From positions 62,001 through 126,000 of the forward strand of contig NZ_JNXC01000017.1 in the NCBI RefSeq assembly GCF_000716595.1: a stretch of DNA of 64,000 nucleotides. Direction: 5' to 3'. How positions within the stretch are numbered: the stretch's first letter is position 1; each line of letters opens with the position of its first letter. Under the pieces are notes generated by a model. The model was not told the origin of the DNA. It ran no database searches and worked only from the letters and a program-made list of their open reading frames with translations. This DNA comes from Saccharothrix sp. NRRL B-16314. Lineage in GTDB: Bacteria; Actinomycetota; Actinomycetes; Mycobacteriales; Pseudonocardiaceae. Below are positions 8,738-16,796 of this stretch, in pieces. Both the position numbers and the translations under genes were made by a program.

Positions 8738-10065
8738 CCGGCGAAGTAGTCGGGCCGCGCCGCGAGCACGCGGCTGTAGACGGTGAGGCAGTGGTGCAGC
8801 CAGCCGCGGATGTACTCGCACGCGGGCCGGCCCCGGTTGATCACCTCGTGGTGGCACCCGCCGCCGCACAGGTACCGGGCCCAGCACCCGTTGCACGGCT
8901 CCTGCCGGTGCACGTGCCGGTCGGTCAGCCACCGGGCGCGCTTGACGTCGTCCACCCCTCCGGCCAGGTCGCCCATCGCGCCGTCCTCGTCACCCACGAA
9001 CCGGTGGCACGCCGCCAGGTCGCCGTCGGCCGACACTCCGAGGTAGCCCGCACCCGCGCCACAGGGGTACGGCCGGTGCGTGCCCCGGTGGATCTCGCGG
9101 AGTGCGGTGGCCAGGTTGGTGAACGGGTAGCGCCGGCCGGCGAGGACCCGGCGCACGAACTCCTCGCCGCACGCGGTCATCTGGTCCAGCATCACCTCCA
9201 GGTCCGCCAGCGCCATCTCGCCGCGACCGTTCGGTGAGCTGAGCATGGGGGAGAACCCGACACCGTGGAACCCGGCGGCGGTGAACTCGTCCAGGGTCCG
9301 CGGCAGGTCCAGGTTGAGCGGTGTGACCGTGACGCGGGCCGACACCTGCATCCGCCGCTGGGCGACGAGCAGGGGTGCCACCCGGTCCATGATCCGCTGG
9401 TAGCTGCTGAGGCCGTCGCGGTGGGGTCGCAGCAGGTCGTGCCGCGCGCCGACGCCGTCGAGGCTGATCGTCACGGCGAACGCGTGGTCCTCGAAGAACT
9501 CTCCGTCCTCGGGCGTGAGCAGAGTGCCGTTGGTCGTGATGGAGAACGTGACCGGCACACCCGTCCGACCCGACACGACCTCCGCGTACTCGGTGGCGGC
9601 GCGGACCACGGGCCGGTTCATCATCGGCTCGCCACCGAGGAACGCGAGGTTGACCCGTTCACCGGGGGCGGCCTGGCGGAACAGCGTGTCCACGGCGGTG
9701 AACGCGGTCGCCGCCGGCATGTTCTTGGCCGGTCCGCCGAAGTCGCCCTGCTGGGCGTAGCAGTAGGTGCAGCCGAGGTTGCACTTCTGGGCGACGGCCA
9801 GCGACAGCGCCCGCACCGGCGGTGGGTCGGGCGTGGTGTCGTCGATCTGCCGGGGCGCGTCCACGCCCAGGTCGGCGAGCAGCGCGTCCAGCACCCGCGG
9901 GTCCGGGTCGCGACGGGCGGCGTCGAGGCGGTCGTGGAGGGCCTGGCCGACGCCGAACAGGCGGCTGCCGTCGGCGAGCAGGACGCGCGGCCCGTCCTCG
10001 GTGCGCAGCAGGTGGACGTCGGGGTGGACCGGCCCGGACGCCTCGAACAGCTCCCGGGCGGTCAC
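8734..10065 (-). CDS. Radical SAM/SPASM protein maturase
   Basis: A 443-residue radical SAM enzyme. The cluster-binding motif CNLGCTYC places cysteines at about 95, 99 and 102; GGEPMMNRP follows, and the SAM-binding strands ITTNGTLLTP and TISLDGVGARHDLLRPHRDG are intact. The C-terminal SPASM domain has Cys in YPCGAGAGYLGV, LAACHRF, CNGCWARYLCGGGCHHE and RPACEYI, enough for two auxiliary iron-sulfur clusters. The N-terminal ~85 residues may bind the substrate. Translation starts at GTG in a GTGA overlap with the preceding quinoprotein gene. By analogy with QhpD, which forms Cys-to-Asp/Glu thioethers in quinohemoprotein amine dehydrogenase, it probably crosslinks residues in the LodA-like protein encoded just upstream; this is inferred. 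Confidence 0.85.
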   Translation of the reverse strand: MTARELFEASGPVHPDVHLLRTEDGPRVLLADGSRLFGVGQALHDRLDAARRDPDPRVLDALLADLGVDAPRQIDDTTPDPPPVRALSLAVAQKCNLGCTYCYAQQGDFGGPAKNMPAATAFTAVDTLFRQAAPGERVNLAFLGGEPMMNRPVVRAATEYAEVVSGRTGVPVTFSITTNGTLLTPEDGEFFEDHAFAVTISLDGVGARHDLLRPHRDGLSSYQRIMDRVAPLLVAQRRMQVSARVTVTPLNLDLPRTLDEFTAAGFHGVGFSPMLSSPNGRGEMALADLEVMLDQMTACGEEFVRRVLAGRRYPFTNLATALREIHRGTHRPYPCGAGAGYLGVSADGDLAACHRFVGDEDGAMGDLAGGVDDVKRARWLTDRHVHRQEPCNGCWARYLCGGGCHHEVINRGRPACEYIRGWLHHCLTVYSRVLAARPDYFAG

Positions 10066-10934
10066 CGGTCACCCGGCTCGGTCTCGACGTGTTCCGGCGC
10101 GTCGTCGCCGCCGACGATGAACCGCAGCCTGCCCTGCCAGTCCCGGAACAAGTCGTCGTAGCTGACCAGGCGGGAGTCGGTGCGGTTGTCCAGCACGTAC
10201 TCGCGCGGCTCCCGGTCCTTGGCGAACCAGTGGTTGCCGGTGCTGGTGCCCAGCCCGGTGAGCTCGACGTTGACGTAGTCCGGCCGGCTGGCGGCCCAGT
10301 AGTAGCAGGCGCACTCGCGGTAGTCGTTCTGCCAGGGCGAGCAGAGGCCACGGGTCAGGTCGCCCGGTCCGGCCATCTCCTCGGCGATCACCGGCAGCGG
10401 GCCACCGGCCGCCTCGCTGTGCGCGAACAGCGACCGGACCTCCAGCTCGACCTCCTCCACCGACGGATCGGGCACCTTGGCGGGCTTGCCGACCGGGTTC
10501 GGCGCCGGGCCGCTGGTGAACAGGCACGTGACGGTCTCGCCCGCGTGGTCGGCCAGCACGTCGGCCAGGGAGTTGGACCACTCCAGCATCATCACGCCGT
10601 CCGGGTTGACCGCCGACGTCAGCGGACCGGGGTCGGCGCCGGGGCGGGTCGGCCCGACCAGGTCTCCGATGACGTCGTGGCCCGCCACGGCCAGCAGCCG
10701 GCGGCCTTTGAGCCGCTCGTGGTCCGCGTCGGCGTCCACGACGTAGTTGTCGGCCTCGTGCAGTTCGATGCCGACGAGCAGCCTGCGCCAGATGTTGCGG
10801 ATGTCGAACTCCAGGCCGGGGTAGGCGTTGGAGATCGCGGACTCCGGCAGGGTGCTCGGGGGGTTGCCGGCGGCGCGGTGGTCGATCTGCGCGGTGAGGT
10901 TCAGCGGGTGGATGCGGAGTTCGTCGTCGCTCAT
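10062..10934 (-). CDS. LodA-like quinoprotein, C-terminal (cofactor) half as a separate ORF
   Basis: A 290-residue protein corresponding to the C-terminal half of LodA/GoxA-family oxidases. The segment ISNAYPGLEFDIRNIWRRL (residues 35-52) resembles the FxPGIE region, and GDLTRGLCSPWQNDYREC (191-208) followed by WAASRPDY matches the family's PWQxDFxxC...WPAxRPD region. In LodA, Asp512 and Cys516 lie four residues apart and Cys516 joins Trp581 to form cysteine tryptophylquinone. Here Asp204 and Cys208 keep that spacing, and Trp266 lies 58 residues after Cys208, near the 65 of LodA. Additional Cys198 and Cys210 could be thioether sites for the radical SAM enzyme. It overlaps the upstream N-half gene by 4 nt. 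Confidence 0.72.
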   Translation of the reverse strand: MSDDELRIHPLNLTAQIDHRAAGNPPSTLPESAISNAYPGLEFDIRNIWRRLLVGIELHEADNYVVDADADHERLKGRRLLAVAGHDVIGDLVGPTRPGADPGPLTSAVNPDGVMMLEWSNSLADVLADHAGETVTCLFTSGPAPNPVGKPAKVPDPSVEEVELEVRSLFAHSEAAGGPLPVIAEEMAGPGDLTRGLCSPWQNDYRECACYYWAASRPDYVNVELTGLGTSTGNHWFAKDREPREYVLDNRTDSRLVSYDDLFRDWQGRLRFIVGGDDAPEHVETEPGDR

Positions 10935-12322
10935 CCCGGTCCTCCGGACTCGTCGGCGCCCTGGCCCTGTCGGAAGATCTCCTGGCGGGCGGCCTTGCGC
11001 ACCAGGTCGACCTGGCGGCGGGTGAGGGCCAGCGACCGGCCGTCCGCGCCGCGCATCAACGCCGGCATCTTCCGCCTCCCCTTGGCGGTGAGGTCGCCCA
11101 CCTCGTCGTAGTCGCGCAGCACGTCGGCGAACCAGGGTGCCGTGCCGCTGCGCAGCGCGGCGAGGACGTCCTGGTGCAGGGCGAAGACCGCGGCGGTGTC
11201 CACCAGGGACGGAGCCATGATCGGCTCGAACGTGCGGCCGGTGTCGGCCGAGTCCTGCCGCACCATCGTGCTGGCCGCGTCGACCCGACCGTCCACGGTG
11301 TTGCCGTTCATCACCGCGGTGTTCATCAGCCGCACCGATTCCAGCGCCCGGCGCAGGACCTCCTCGGCCACCTTGTGCGCGTCCTCCGGGGTGTCGTGGT
11401 CGCCCGCCCTCGGCCCGAACAGCGCCTGGTCGAGCTCGTCCGCGATGGTGCGCACCGGGACGCTGTCCGGCGCGTAGGCGGGTGGGCCGGCGCCGATGCG
11501 GCCGTAGGCCGTCAGCTTCCGGCCGCCCACGGTCAGCTCCACGTCCACCAGGCCGTCGCACTCGTCGTCCAGGTAGCCCCGGCTGATCCACGTGCCGTGC
11601 GGTCCGTCGTCACCGGCGTAGATGCTGTTGGGGATGGTCAGCCGCGGATCGCCCGGCTTGTCGACGTGACCGCGCCAAGTGCCCTTCGTCGAGTCGTAGA
11701 GGGCGTCCACGACGTTCGGGTCGTGCTCGCCGATCATGCCGCCCGAGCCGTAGACGTACCCGCCCGCGGGCGTGAAGCGCAGCCGGATGCCGGGGTACTC
11801 CGCCGTCGGCTTGATGTACCGCACGTGGCCCAGCGGCAAGGTCTTGTCGGCCAGGAAGTTGGCGCACCGCCCGGTCAGCGCGTGCTCGCCGTGATCCGTG
11901 AACCAGCCGGTGTCGGCGTCGACCCGGTCCTTCAGGTCGTACGTGCGGCGCTCGATCTTGTGGTTGCCGACCCGGGTGCGCCACCGCACGTCCTTCGGCT
12001 CCACCTTGTTGGCGCGCAACAGCTCCATGGTGAGCGGGCGCAGCACCAGCTCCTCGGTCAGCGCCCAGACCTCCACGAACGGCGCGACCGGCTTGACCTT
12101 GCCGTGCCCGTCGGTGAACCGCAGCTCCTCGGGAACCTCGTCGTCGACGATCTCGCCGGACGTGCGGTCGACCCGCAAGGTCGGGGCGGGGACCAGCACC
12201 CGTGGCGCGAGCGGTTCGTCCGGGTCGAGCTCGGCGGTGTAGTTGTCCATCGGCTCGGTCGCCGCGCCCAGCCGGCCGATGGCCAGCGGGGGCAGGATGC
12301 GCAGTTCCAGGATCGCGGTCAT
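10931..12322 (-). CDS. LodA-like quinoprotein, N-terminal half as a separate ORF
   Basis: A 463-residue protein starting MTAILELRILPPLAIGRLGA, comparable with the HPxxGIARVGNS opening of LodA/GoxA oxidases. A later segment GRIGAGPPAYAPDSVPVRT aligns with the WVVVAPPxFAPxxxNVVTLYD region, and KMPALMRGADGRSLALTRRQ with the RMPxLxGDxxxxLTxTxxQ segment of full-length LodA. Together with the next gene it makes about 750 residues, close to LodA's ~725. No signal peptide is visible, so the complex is probably cytoplasmic or exported with a partner. The ATG at 12322 overlaps the ferritin-like stop (ATGA). Because all the frames run cleanly into overlapping starts, this looks like a genuine two-subunit arrangement rather than a frameshift. 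Confidence 0.7.
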   Translation of the reverse strand: MTAILELRILPPLAIGRLGAATEPMDNYTAELDPDEPLAPRVLVPAPTLRVDRTSGEIVDDEVPEELRFTDGHGKVKPVAPFVEVWALTEELVLRPLTMELLRANKVEPKDVRWRTRVGNHKIERRTYDLKDRVDADTGWFTDHGEHALTGRCANFLADKTLPLGHVRYIKPTAEYPGIRLRFTPAGGYVYGSGGMIGEHDPNVVDALYDSTKGTWRGHVDKPGDPRLTIPNSIYAGDDGPHGTWISRGYLDDECDGLVDVELTVGGRKLTAYGRIGAGPPAYAPDSVPVRTIADELDQALFGPRAGDHDTPEDAHKVAEEVLRRALESVRLMNTAVMNGNTVDGRVDAASTMVRQDSADTGRTFEPIMAPSLVDTAAVFALHQDVLAALRSGTAPWFADVLRDYDEVGDLTAKGRRKMPALMRGADGRSLALTRRQVDLVRKAARQEIFRQGQGADESGGPG

Positions 12323-13782
12323 CCCGTGCACCCCTTCCGGTCGAGGATGTGCTCGATCTGCTCCGACGCCCGCCGGTCGGACTCGCGCAGCGCCACGACG
12401 TACGGGTCGCCGACGCAGGCCGGGTTCGTCTCCAGCAGCTGGTCGGTCAGCAGCCGGGACGCCTCCACGAGGTCGCGTTGCAGCAGCCACCGGTCGCGGT
12501 CGCGGTCGGGCAGTTCGAGGCTGTACGGCATCTCGAACGGCGGCCCGGCCCGTGTGCCGTCCGGTTTGTCCTTGTCCAGCGGCAGCTCCACCAGCCGCCC
12601 GGCCAGGGCGCGCAGGTTGTACATCTCCGCGAACGCCCGGTGCACCAGCGCGCCGCGCCCGGTGAGCACACCGCCGTTGTCGAGCGGACCGGCCAGCCGG
12701 AAGGCGTGCGAGATGTCGGTGAGCAGCATCCGGTAGCGCAGGTTGAACAGGTGACCCCACAGCGCCGTGCCCGGGTCGGTGATCGGGTTGGTCGTCACGG
12801 TCCGCGCGGCGTACTGGACCACCACCGACTCGTTCAGGCGGTGTGCGGTCACCGGGTTCTCCGCGATCGGCCGGGCCACCAGGTCCTGCTTGCCCTGCGG
12901 CAGCTCGGCCAGCTCCGCGTAGATGCCCAGGAACCGCTTGAAGTGGGACGTCTCGTCCTGTTCGTCCGCTCCCACCGCTTCGCCCTGCTCGCCGATCTCG
13001 TGCAGCGCCTTGCGCGCCGAATCACGGGAGAACACGCCGAACACCAGCAGCTCCGGTGACTTCACGGTCTCCACGTTGCCCGCGTCCTGGCCGCGTTCGC
13101 CGCGCGTGTAGCCGCGTCCCCACTCGTCCCAGGACGCCTGGTAGGGCAGCGTTTCCGCGTGGAACAGCTCGTCCGGGATGTGCTCGCGGTTCCCGAGGAT
13201 CGCGTCGATCCGCCCGTACAGCTCGCCGACCCGGTTGACGGTCTTGCCCGTGGCCACCTCGGCGTCCGTCTTGACCTTCTTGGCGAGGTCACCCGTCCAC
13301 TTCGCGGGACTTTCCGCGACCACGTAGGCGGCCAGCGACTCACGGGTGAGGCGGCGCAGGGTGAACGGGAACGGGTAGAAGTCCGAGCCCCACGGGTAGT
13401 CCTCGCGGTCGAGGTTGATCGGGCCGCCGAGCGAGGTCAGCAGGTTCTGCACGGTGACGAGGTGGCCCATCTCCTCCTTGGCGATGCCGAGGATGATCTC
13501 CTGCCAGCCGCGCACCTTCTTCCGCAGCTCGTCGGGCACCTGCGGGCCGCCCATCGAGTAGGCGGCGAACAGGTACTGGACCATCAGCGAGTGCTCGATC
13601 TCGGCCGCGACGTGCAGCAGCATGACGGTGTAGTCGCGCCAGTTGAACTCCGGCGGCAGCACCGGCTTCTTCTCCGCCTCGCCGAGCGGGCCGGCGACCG
13701 CGAGGTACGCCATCGCCGCCGGCTGCTCGTCGAACAGCTCCGGCAACACCGAAGCCATGTGCCGGTGCACTCTGGACCGCAT
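12319..13782 (-). CDS. Ferritin-like diiron-type protein (VioB N-terminal-like)
   Basis: A 487-residue protein whose first ~230 residues form a ferritin-like four-helix domain: MLLHVAAEIEHSLMVQYLFAAYS supplies Glu/His ligands and GIAKEEMGHLVTVQNLLTSLGG a second E-E-x2-H set. This PF12902-type domain also occurs in VioB-like iminophenylpyruvate dimer synthases and in several RiPP and quinoprotein clusters. The rest is helical without a recognised domain. It is the first gene of the five-gene overlap operon. It might handle the peroxide released by the oxidase or take part in cofactor formation. The ATG at 13758 is an alternative start; neither start has a strong ribosome binding site. Confidence 0.75.
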   Translation of the reverse strand: MRSRVHRHMASVLPELFDEQPAAMAYLAVAGPLGEAEKKPVLPPEFNWRDYTVMLLHVAAEIEHSLMVQYLFAAYSMGGPQVPDELRKKVRGWQEIILGIAKEEMGHLVTVQNLLTSLGGPINLDREDYPWGSDFYPFPFTLRRLTRESLAAYVVAESPAKWTGDLAKKVKTDAEVATGKTVNRVGELYGRIDAILGNREHIPDELFHAETLPYQASWDEWGRGYTRGERGQDAGNVETVKSPELLVFGVFSRDSARKALHEIGEQGEAVGADEQDETSHFKRFLGIYAELAELPQGKQDLVARPIAENPVTAHRLNESVVVQYAARTVTTNPITDPGTALWGHLFNLRYRMLLTDISHAFRLAGPLDNGGVLTGRGALVHRAFAEMYNLRALAGRLVELPLDKDKPDGTRAGPPFEMPYSLELPDRDRDRWLLQRDLVEASRLLTDQLLETNPACVGDPYVVALRESDRRASEQIEHILDRKGCTG

Positions 13783-14095
13783 GGCGAAACCCCGTCCCCG
13801 CCCGATGTGTGGGCGCAGGGGTGAGCGTGCCGGCGCGGGACCGCCCGCGCTCGGGGCGCGGTGAACGCCAGTCGGCTTGGTGAACCCCGCTCATCCGGAT
13901 GAGGAGCCGTCCTGACGGACCGTCGACCTCCGTCGCCACGGCCGGGCTACGGACGTGATCGTTGGTGGAGGTCCGGCCGGTCCGCTCCGTCGCCGACGCG
14001 GTCGTTCCGACCTAGTAAGCTCGGGTCACCGCCTCGCCACCGTCGCCAAAGGTCTACCTGCCCCTGCCGTTGGAAAGCGCTTACCTAGGAGCCCG
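13783..14095. other. Divergent promoter region, 313 bp
   Basis: This separates the quinoprotein operon (reverse) from the dehydratase gene (forward) and must carry promoters for both. The half near 14000-14090 contains a less GC-rich stretch (GACCTAGTAAGCTCG near 14008) that could hold the forward -10 element. The forward side ends in a LacI-type half-palindrome and AGGAG. No coding frame is convincing. Confidence 0.5.
14072..14085 (+). promoter_or_regulatory. LacI-family-type operator before the dehydratase gene
   Basis: GGAAAGCGCTTACC is a near-perfect palindrome around a central CG (AAAGCGCTT core), the form usual for LacI/GalR-family operators in actinobacteria. It ends one base before the AGGAG ribosome binding site (14087-14091) of the dehydratase gene, where a bound repressor would block transcription. 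No LacI gene is in the window, so the regulator would be encoded elsewhere. Confidence 0.5.
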
Positions 14096-15241
14096 ATGTC
14101 CCCCGACCACGTTGCCGTGCCCGACCGGATCGCCTCGGTCGCGCTGTCGTCCGTGACCCTGCCCCTGCCCACCGGGATCAGCGACGCCAAGGTGTTCACC
14201 GGTCGGCAGCGGCCGATGACCGAGGTCGCCTTCCTGTTCGCCGAGATCCGCACCGAGGCCGGGCTGGAGGGCGTCGGTTTCAGCTACTCCAAGCGGGCCG
14301 GTGGGCCGGCGCAGTTCGCGCACGCCCGCGAGGTCGCGCCGGACCTGGTCGGCGAGGACCCGAACGACATCGGCAGGCTGTGGACGAAGCTGGTGTGGGC
14401 GGGCGCGTCGGTCGGCCGCAGCGGCGCGTCCACGCAGGCGCTCGCGGCGTTCGACGTGGCACTGTGGGATCTCAAGGCGAAGCGCGCGGGCCTGCCGCTG
14501 GCCAAGCTGCTCGGCGCCCACCGCGACTCCGTGCGCTGCTACAACACCTCGGGCGGCTTCCTGCACGAGTCGATCGACCAGGTCAAGGACAACGCCACCC
14601 GCACGCTGGAGTCCGGCGTCGGCGGCATCAAGATCAAAGTGGGGTTGCCGGACCCGGCGGAGGACCTGCGCCGCGTCGCCGCCGTCCGCGAGCACCTCGG
14701 CGACGGGGTGCCGCTGATGGTCGACGCCAACCAGCAGTGGGACCGGCCGACGGCGGCCAGGGTCGGCCGGGCGCTGGAGGAGTTCGGGCTGGTCTGGATC
14801 GAGGAGCCCCTCGACGCCCACGACGCCGAGGGCCACGCCGAGCTGGCGCGGTCGCTGACCACGGCCGTCGCCTCCGGTGAGATGCTGACCAGCGTCGCGG
14901 AGCACTACGAGCTGATCCGGCTTGGCGCGGTGGACGTCCTGCAACCCGACGCGCCCCGGGTCGGCGGCATCACGCAGTTCCTCAAGCTCGCGACCCTCGC
15001 CGACCACCACCACCTCCAGCTCGCGCCGCACTTCGCGATGGAGATCCACGTCCACCTCGCCGCGGCCTACCCGCGTGAGCCGTGGGTCGAGCACTTCGAC
15101 TGGCTCCACCCGTTGTTCAACGAGCGGCTGGAGACCAGCGGCGGCCGGATGCACCTGTCCACCCGGCCCGGTCTGGGCATCACGCTCAGCGACCAGGCCC
15201 GCGCCTGGACCGTCGCGACCGACACGATCACCGCCGGCTGA
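14096..15241 (+). CDS. Galactarate/L-talarate dehydratase-like enolase-superfamily enzyme
   Basis: A 381-residue enzyme of the mandelate-racemase subgroup. The catalytic K-x-K is present in GGIKIKVGLP, metal ligands in LMVDANQQWD, WIEEPLDAHD and ASGEMLTS, and the His/Asp general base in QPDAPRVGG and LAPHFAMEIHVHLAAAYP. The stretches ISDAKVFTGRQRPMTEVAF and GVGFSYSKRAGGPAQ, and the end EPWVEHFDWLHPLFNERLE, match known L-talarate/galactarate dehydratases, which make 5-keto-4-deoxy-D-glucarate from C6 aldarates. The ATG has AGGAG 4 nt upstream. It is a single-gene unit ending in a strong hairpin. Mono- or disubstrate specificity cannot be judged. Confidence 0.85.
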   Translation: MSPDHVAVPDRIASVALSSVTLPLPTGISDAKVFTGRQRPMTEVAFLFAEIRTEAGLEGVGFSYSKRAGGPAQFAHAREVAPDLVGEDPNDIGRLWTKLVWAGASVGRSGASTQALAAFDVALWDLKAKRAGLPLAKLLGAHRDSVRCYNTSGGFLHESIDQVKDNATRTLESGVGGIKIKVGLPDPAEDLRRVAAVREHLGDGVPLMVDANQQWDRPTAARVGRALEEFGLVWIEEPLDAHDAEGHAELARSLTTAVASGEMLTSVAEHYELIRLGAVDVLQPDAPRVGGITQFLKLATLADHHHLQLAPHFAMEIHVHLAAAYPREPWVEHFDWLHPLFNERLETSGGRMHLSTRPGLGITLSDQARAWTVATDTITAG

Positions 15242-15278
15242 CCTCGCCCGCAGGGCGTTCCGGACCGGCGTGCCGCTG

Positions 15279-15317
15279 CCGTCAGGGCGGCCTGGGAGGT
15301 GGGGGCCGCCCTGACGG
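15279..15317. terminator. Bidirectional hairpin terminator
   Basis: A perfect 14-bp stem (CCGTCAGGGCGGCC paired with GGCCGCCCTGACGG) with an 11-nt loop lies between the convergent dehydratase and DadA genes. It lacks a T-run, as is usual in actinomycetes, and could serve both transcripts. Confidence 0.85.
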
Positions 15318-15415
15318 CTTGGGTGTCCGTGGCGCCGGGTGTCGGTCTGCGCCGGCTCCGCGGACGGGAAGGTGGCTCGGTGGTGGTCGACGCTCCTGGT
15401 GGTCGACGGTCCTGC

Positions 15416-16675
15416 TCAGCGCAGCGGGTCGACCGCGCGCAACGCCTCCGGCTGCTTGCCGGTGGTGATCTGCTCGGCCAGCAGCCGACCGGTGACGGGC
15501 CCGTGCGCCAGTCCCCACATGCCGTGCCCGCCGGCGACGTACACGCCGGGTTGGCGCACCGCGCCGATCAGCGGACGACCGTCGGGCGTGACCGGTCGCG
15601 GCCCGACCCACACGTCGCGGCGCTCCGCCCAATCCACGCCGTCGAGCAGCGGCCGGGCGGACGCGATGATCGACTCCAGGCGTGCCATCACGCCGGGCGC
15701 GTCCGGGTCGCGGAACTCCATCGTGCCCGCGACCCGCAGCGCACCCTGGTACGGCGTGCACGCCACCCGCACGTCGGGCAGGTAGACGGGGCCGGGCACG
15801 GGACGGTCGACGGGCACGGTGAACGAGTAGCCGCGACCGGCCCGGACCGGCACGCGCACACCCCAGCGGGACGCCAGCCGCGACAGCCACGCCCCGGTGG
15901 CCACTACCGCGACGTCGGCCGACACGCCCTCGCCGCCGCGCGACCGCACCGCGACACCGCCGCCGTCGGCGCGGATGTCGGCGACCTCGAACAGGCGGAT
16001 CGTCGCGCCCCGGTCGAGGACCGACCGCGCCAACGCCCGCACGTAACCGCCGGGGTCGATGTGCCGCTGCCCGTCGATGCGCACACCGGAGGTCAGGGCC
16101 GGCGATGCCGTCGGCACGTGGTGGCGCAGCTCGTCGCCGTCGAGTTCGACGTGGTCGACGGGTTGGCCGGCGTCGGCCATCCGCCGCAGTTCACGCAGCA
16201 GCCCCTGCGCCTGCTGCGGGGTCTCGAACGCGGCGGTGATCGGCGCGTCGACCGTGGGCGCGTCCACGCCGTTCGCGGTGAGCACGTCGAACGCCTCGAT
16301 GCACTCGTCGTTGAACGGCAGGTTGGCCTGCACGGCACGGATCCAGGACGACCACCGGCAGTTCGCGGCGAACCGCGCCAGGAACGCCCACAGCCCCGGG
16401 TCCGCGGACAGCGGGACGTGCAGCGGCGCGGCCGGGTTCAGCAGCCCCCGCAGGCCGTAGCGCAGCACCGTGGGCTCGTTGAGCGGGATCGCCAGGCCCG
16501 GCGCGATCCACCCGGCGTTGCCCCACGACGCGCCGGCGGCGACACCGGTGCGGTCGACCACGGTCACCTCGACCCCGCGTTCCTGGAGGAACCAGGCGGT
16601 GGACAGGCCCACGATGCCCGCGCCGACCACGACCGCCGAACGGGGGCCGCCGTCGCTGCGCCCGACATCGACCAT
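15416..16675 (-). CDS. dadA: D-amino acid dehydrogenase, small-subunit (DadA) type
   Basis: A 419-residue DAO-family flavoprotein. The N-terminal FAD motif SAVVVGAGIVGLSTAWFLQERG is followed by DRTGVAAGASWGNAGWIAPG, the signature of DadA enzymes, and the C-terminal VAGGHGMWGLAHGPVTGRLLAEQI contacts FAD. It would oxidise D-amino acids (classically D-alanine) to 2-oxo acids and pass electrons to the respiratory chain. The start is the ATG with GGAGG 5 nt upstream; an in-frame ATG 12 nt earlier lacks a site. It lies 121 nt downstream of the PucR-type regulator in the same direction, which likely controls it. Confidence 0.88.
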   Translation of the reverse strand: MVDVGRSDGGPRSAVVVGAGIVGLSTAWFLQERGVEVTVVDRTGVAAGASWGNAGWIAPGLAIPLNEPTVLRYGLRGLLNPAAPLHVPLSADPGLWAFLARFAANCRWSSWIRAVQANLPFNDECIEAFDVLTANGVDAPTVDAPITAAFETPQQAQGLLRELRRMADAGQPVDHVELDGDELRHHVPTASPALTSGVRIDGQRHIDPGGYVRALARSVLDRGATIRLFEVADIRADGGGVAVRSRGGEGVSADVAVVATGAWLSRLASRWGVRVPVRAGRGYSFTVPVDRPVPGPVYLPDVRVACTPYQGALRVAGTMEFRDPDAPGVMARLESIIASARPLLDGVDWAERRDVWVGPRPVTPDGRPLIGAVRQPGVYVAGGHGMWGLAHGPVTGRLLAEQITTGKQPEALRAVDPLR

Positions 16676-16796
16676 GACTACCTCCACACCAGAGCGGAAC
16701 TGCTGTCGAAGCCAGCATCGCTCGGGCGTCGCACCCGGTCGTTGTCCGTTCCCGACAATCCGGTCATGTGGTCTTGTCGGCTACCGACAGCGGGCG

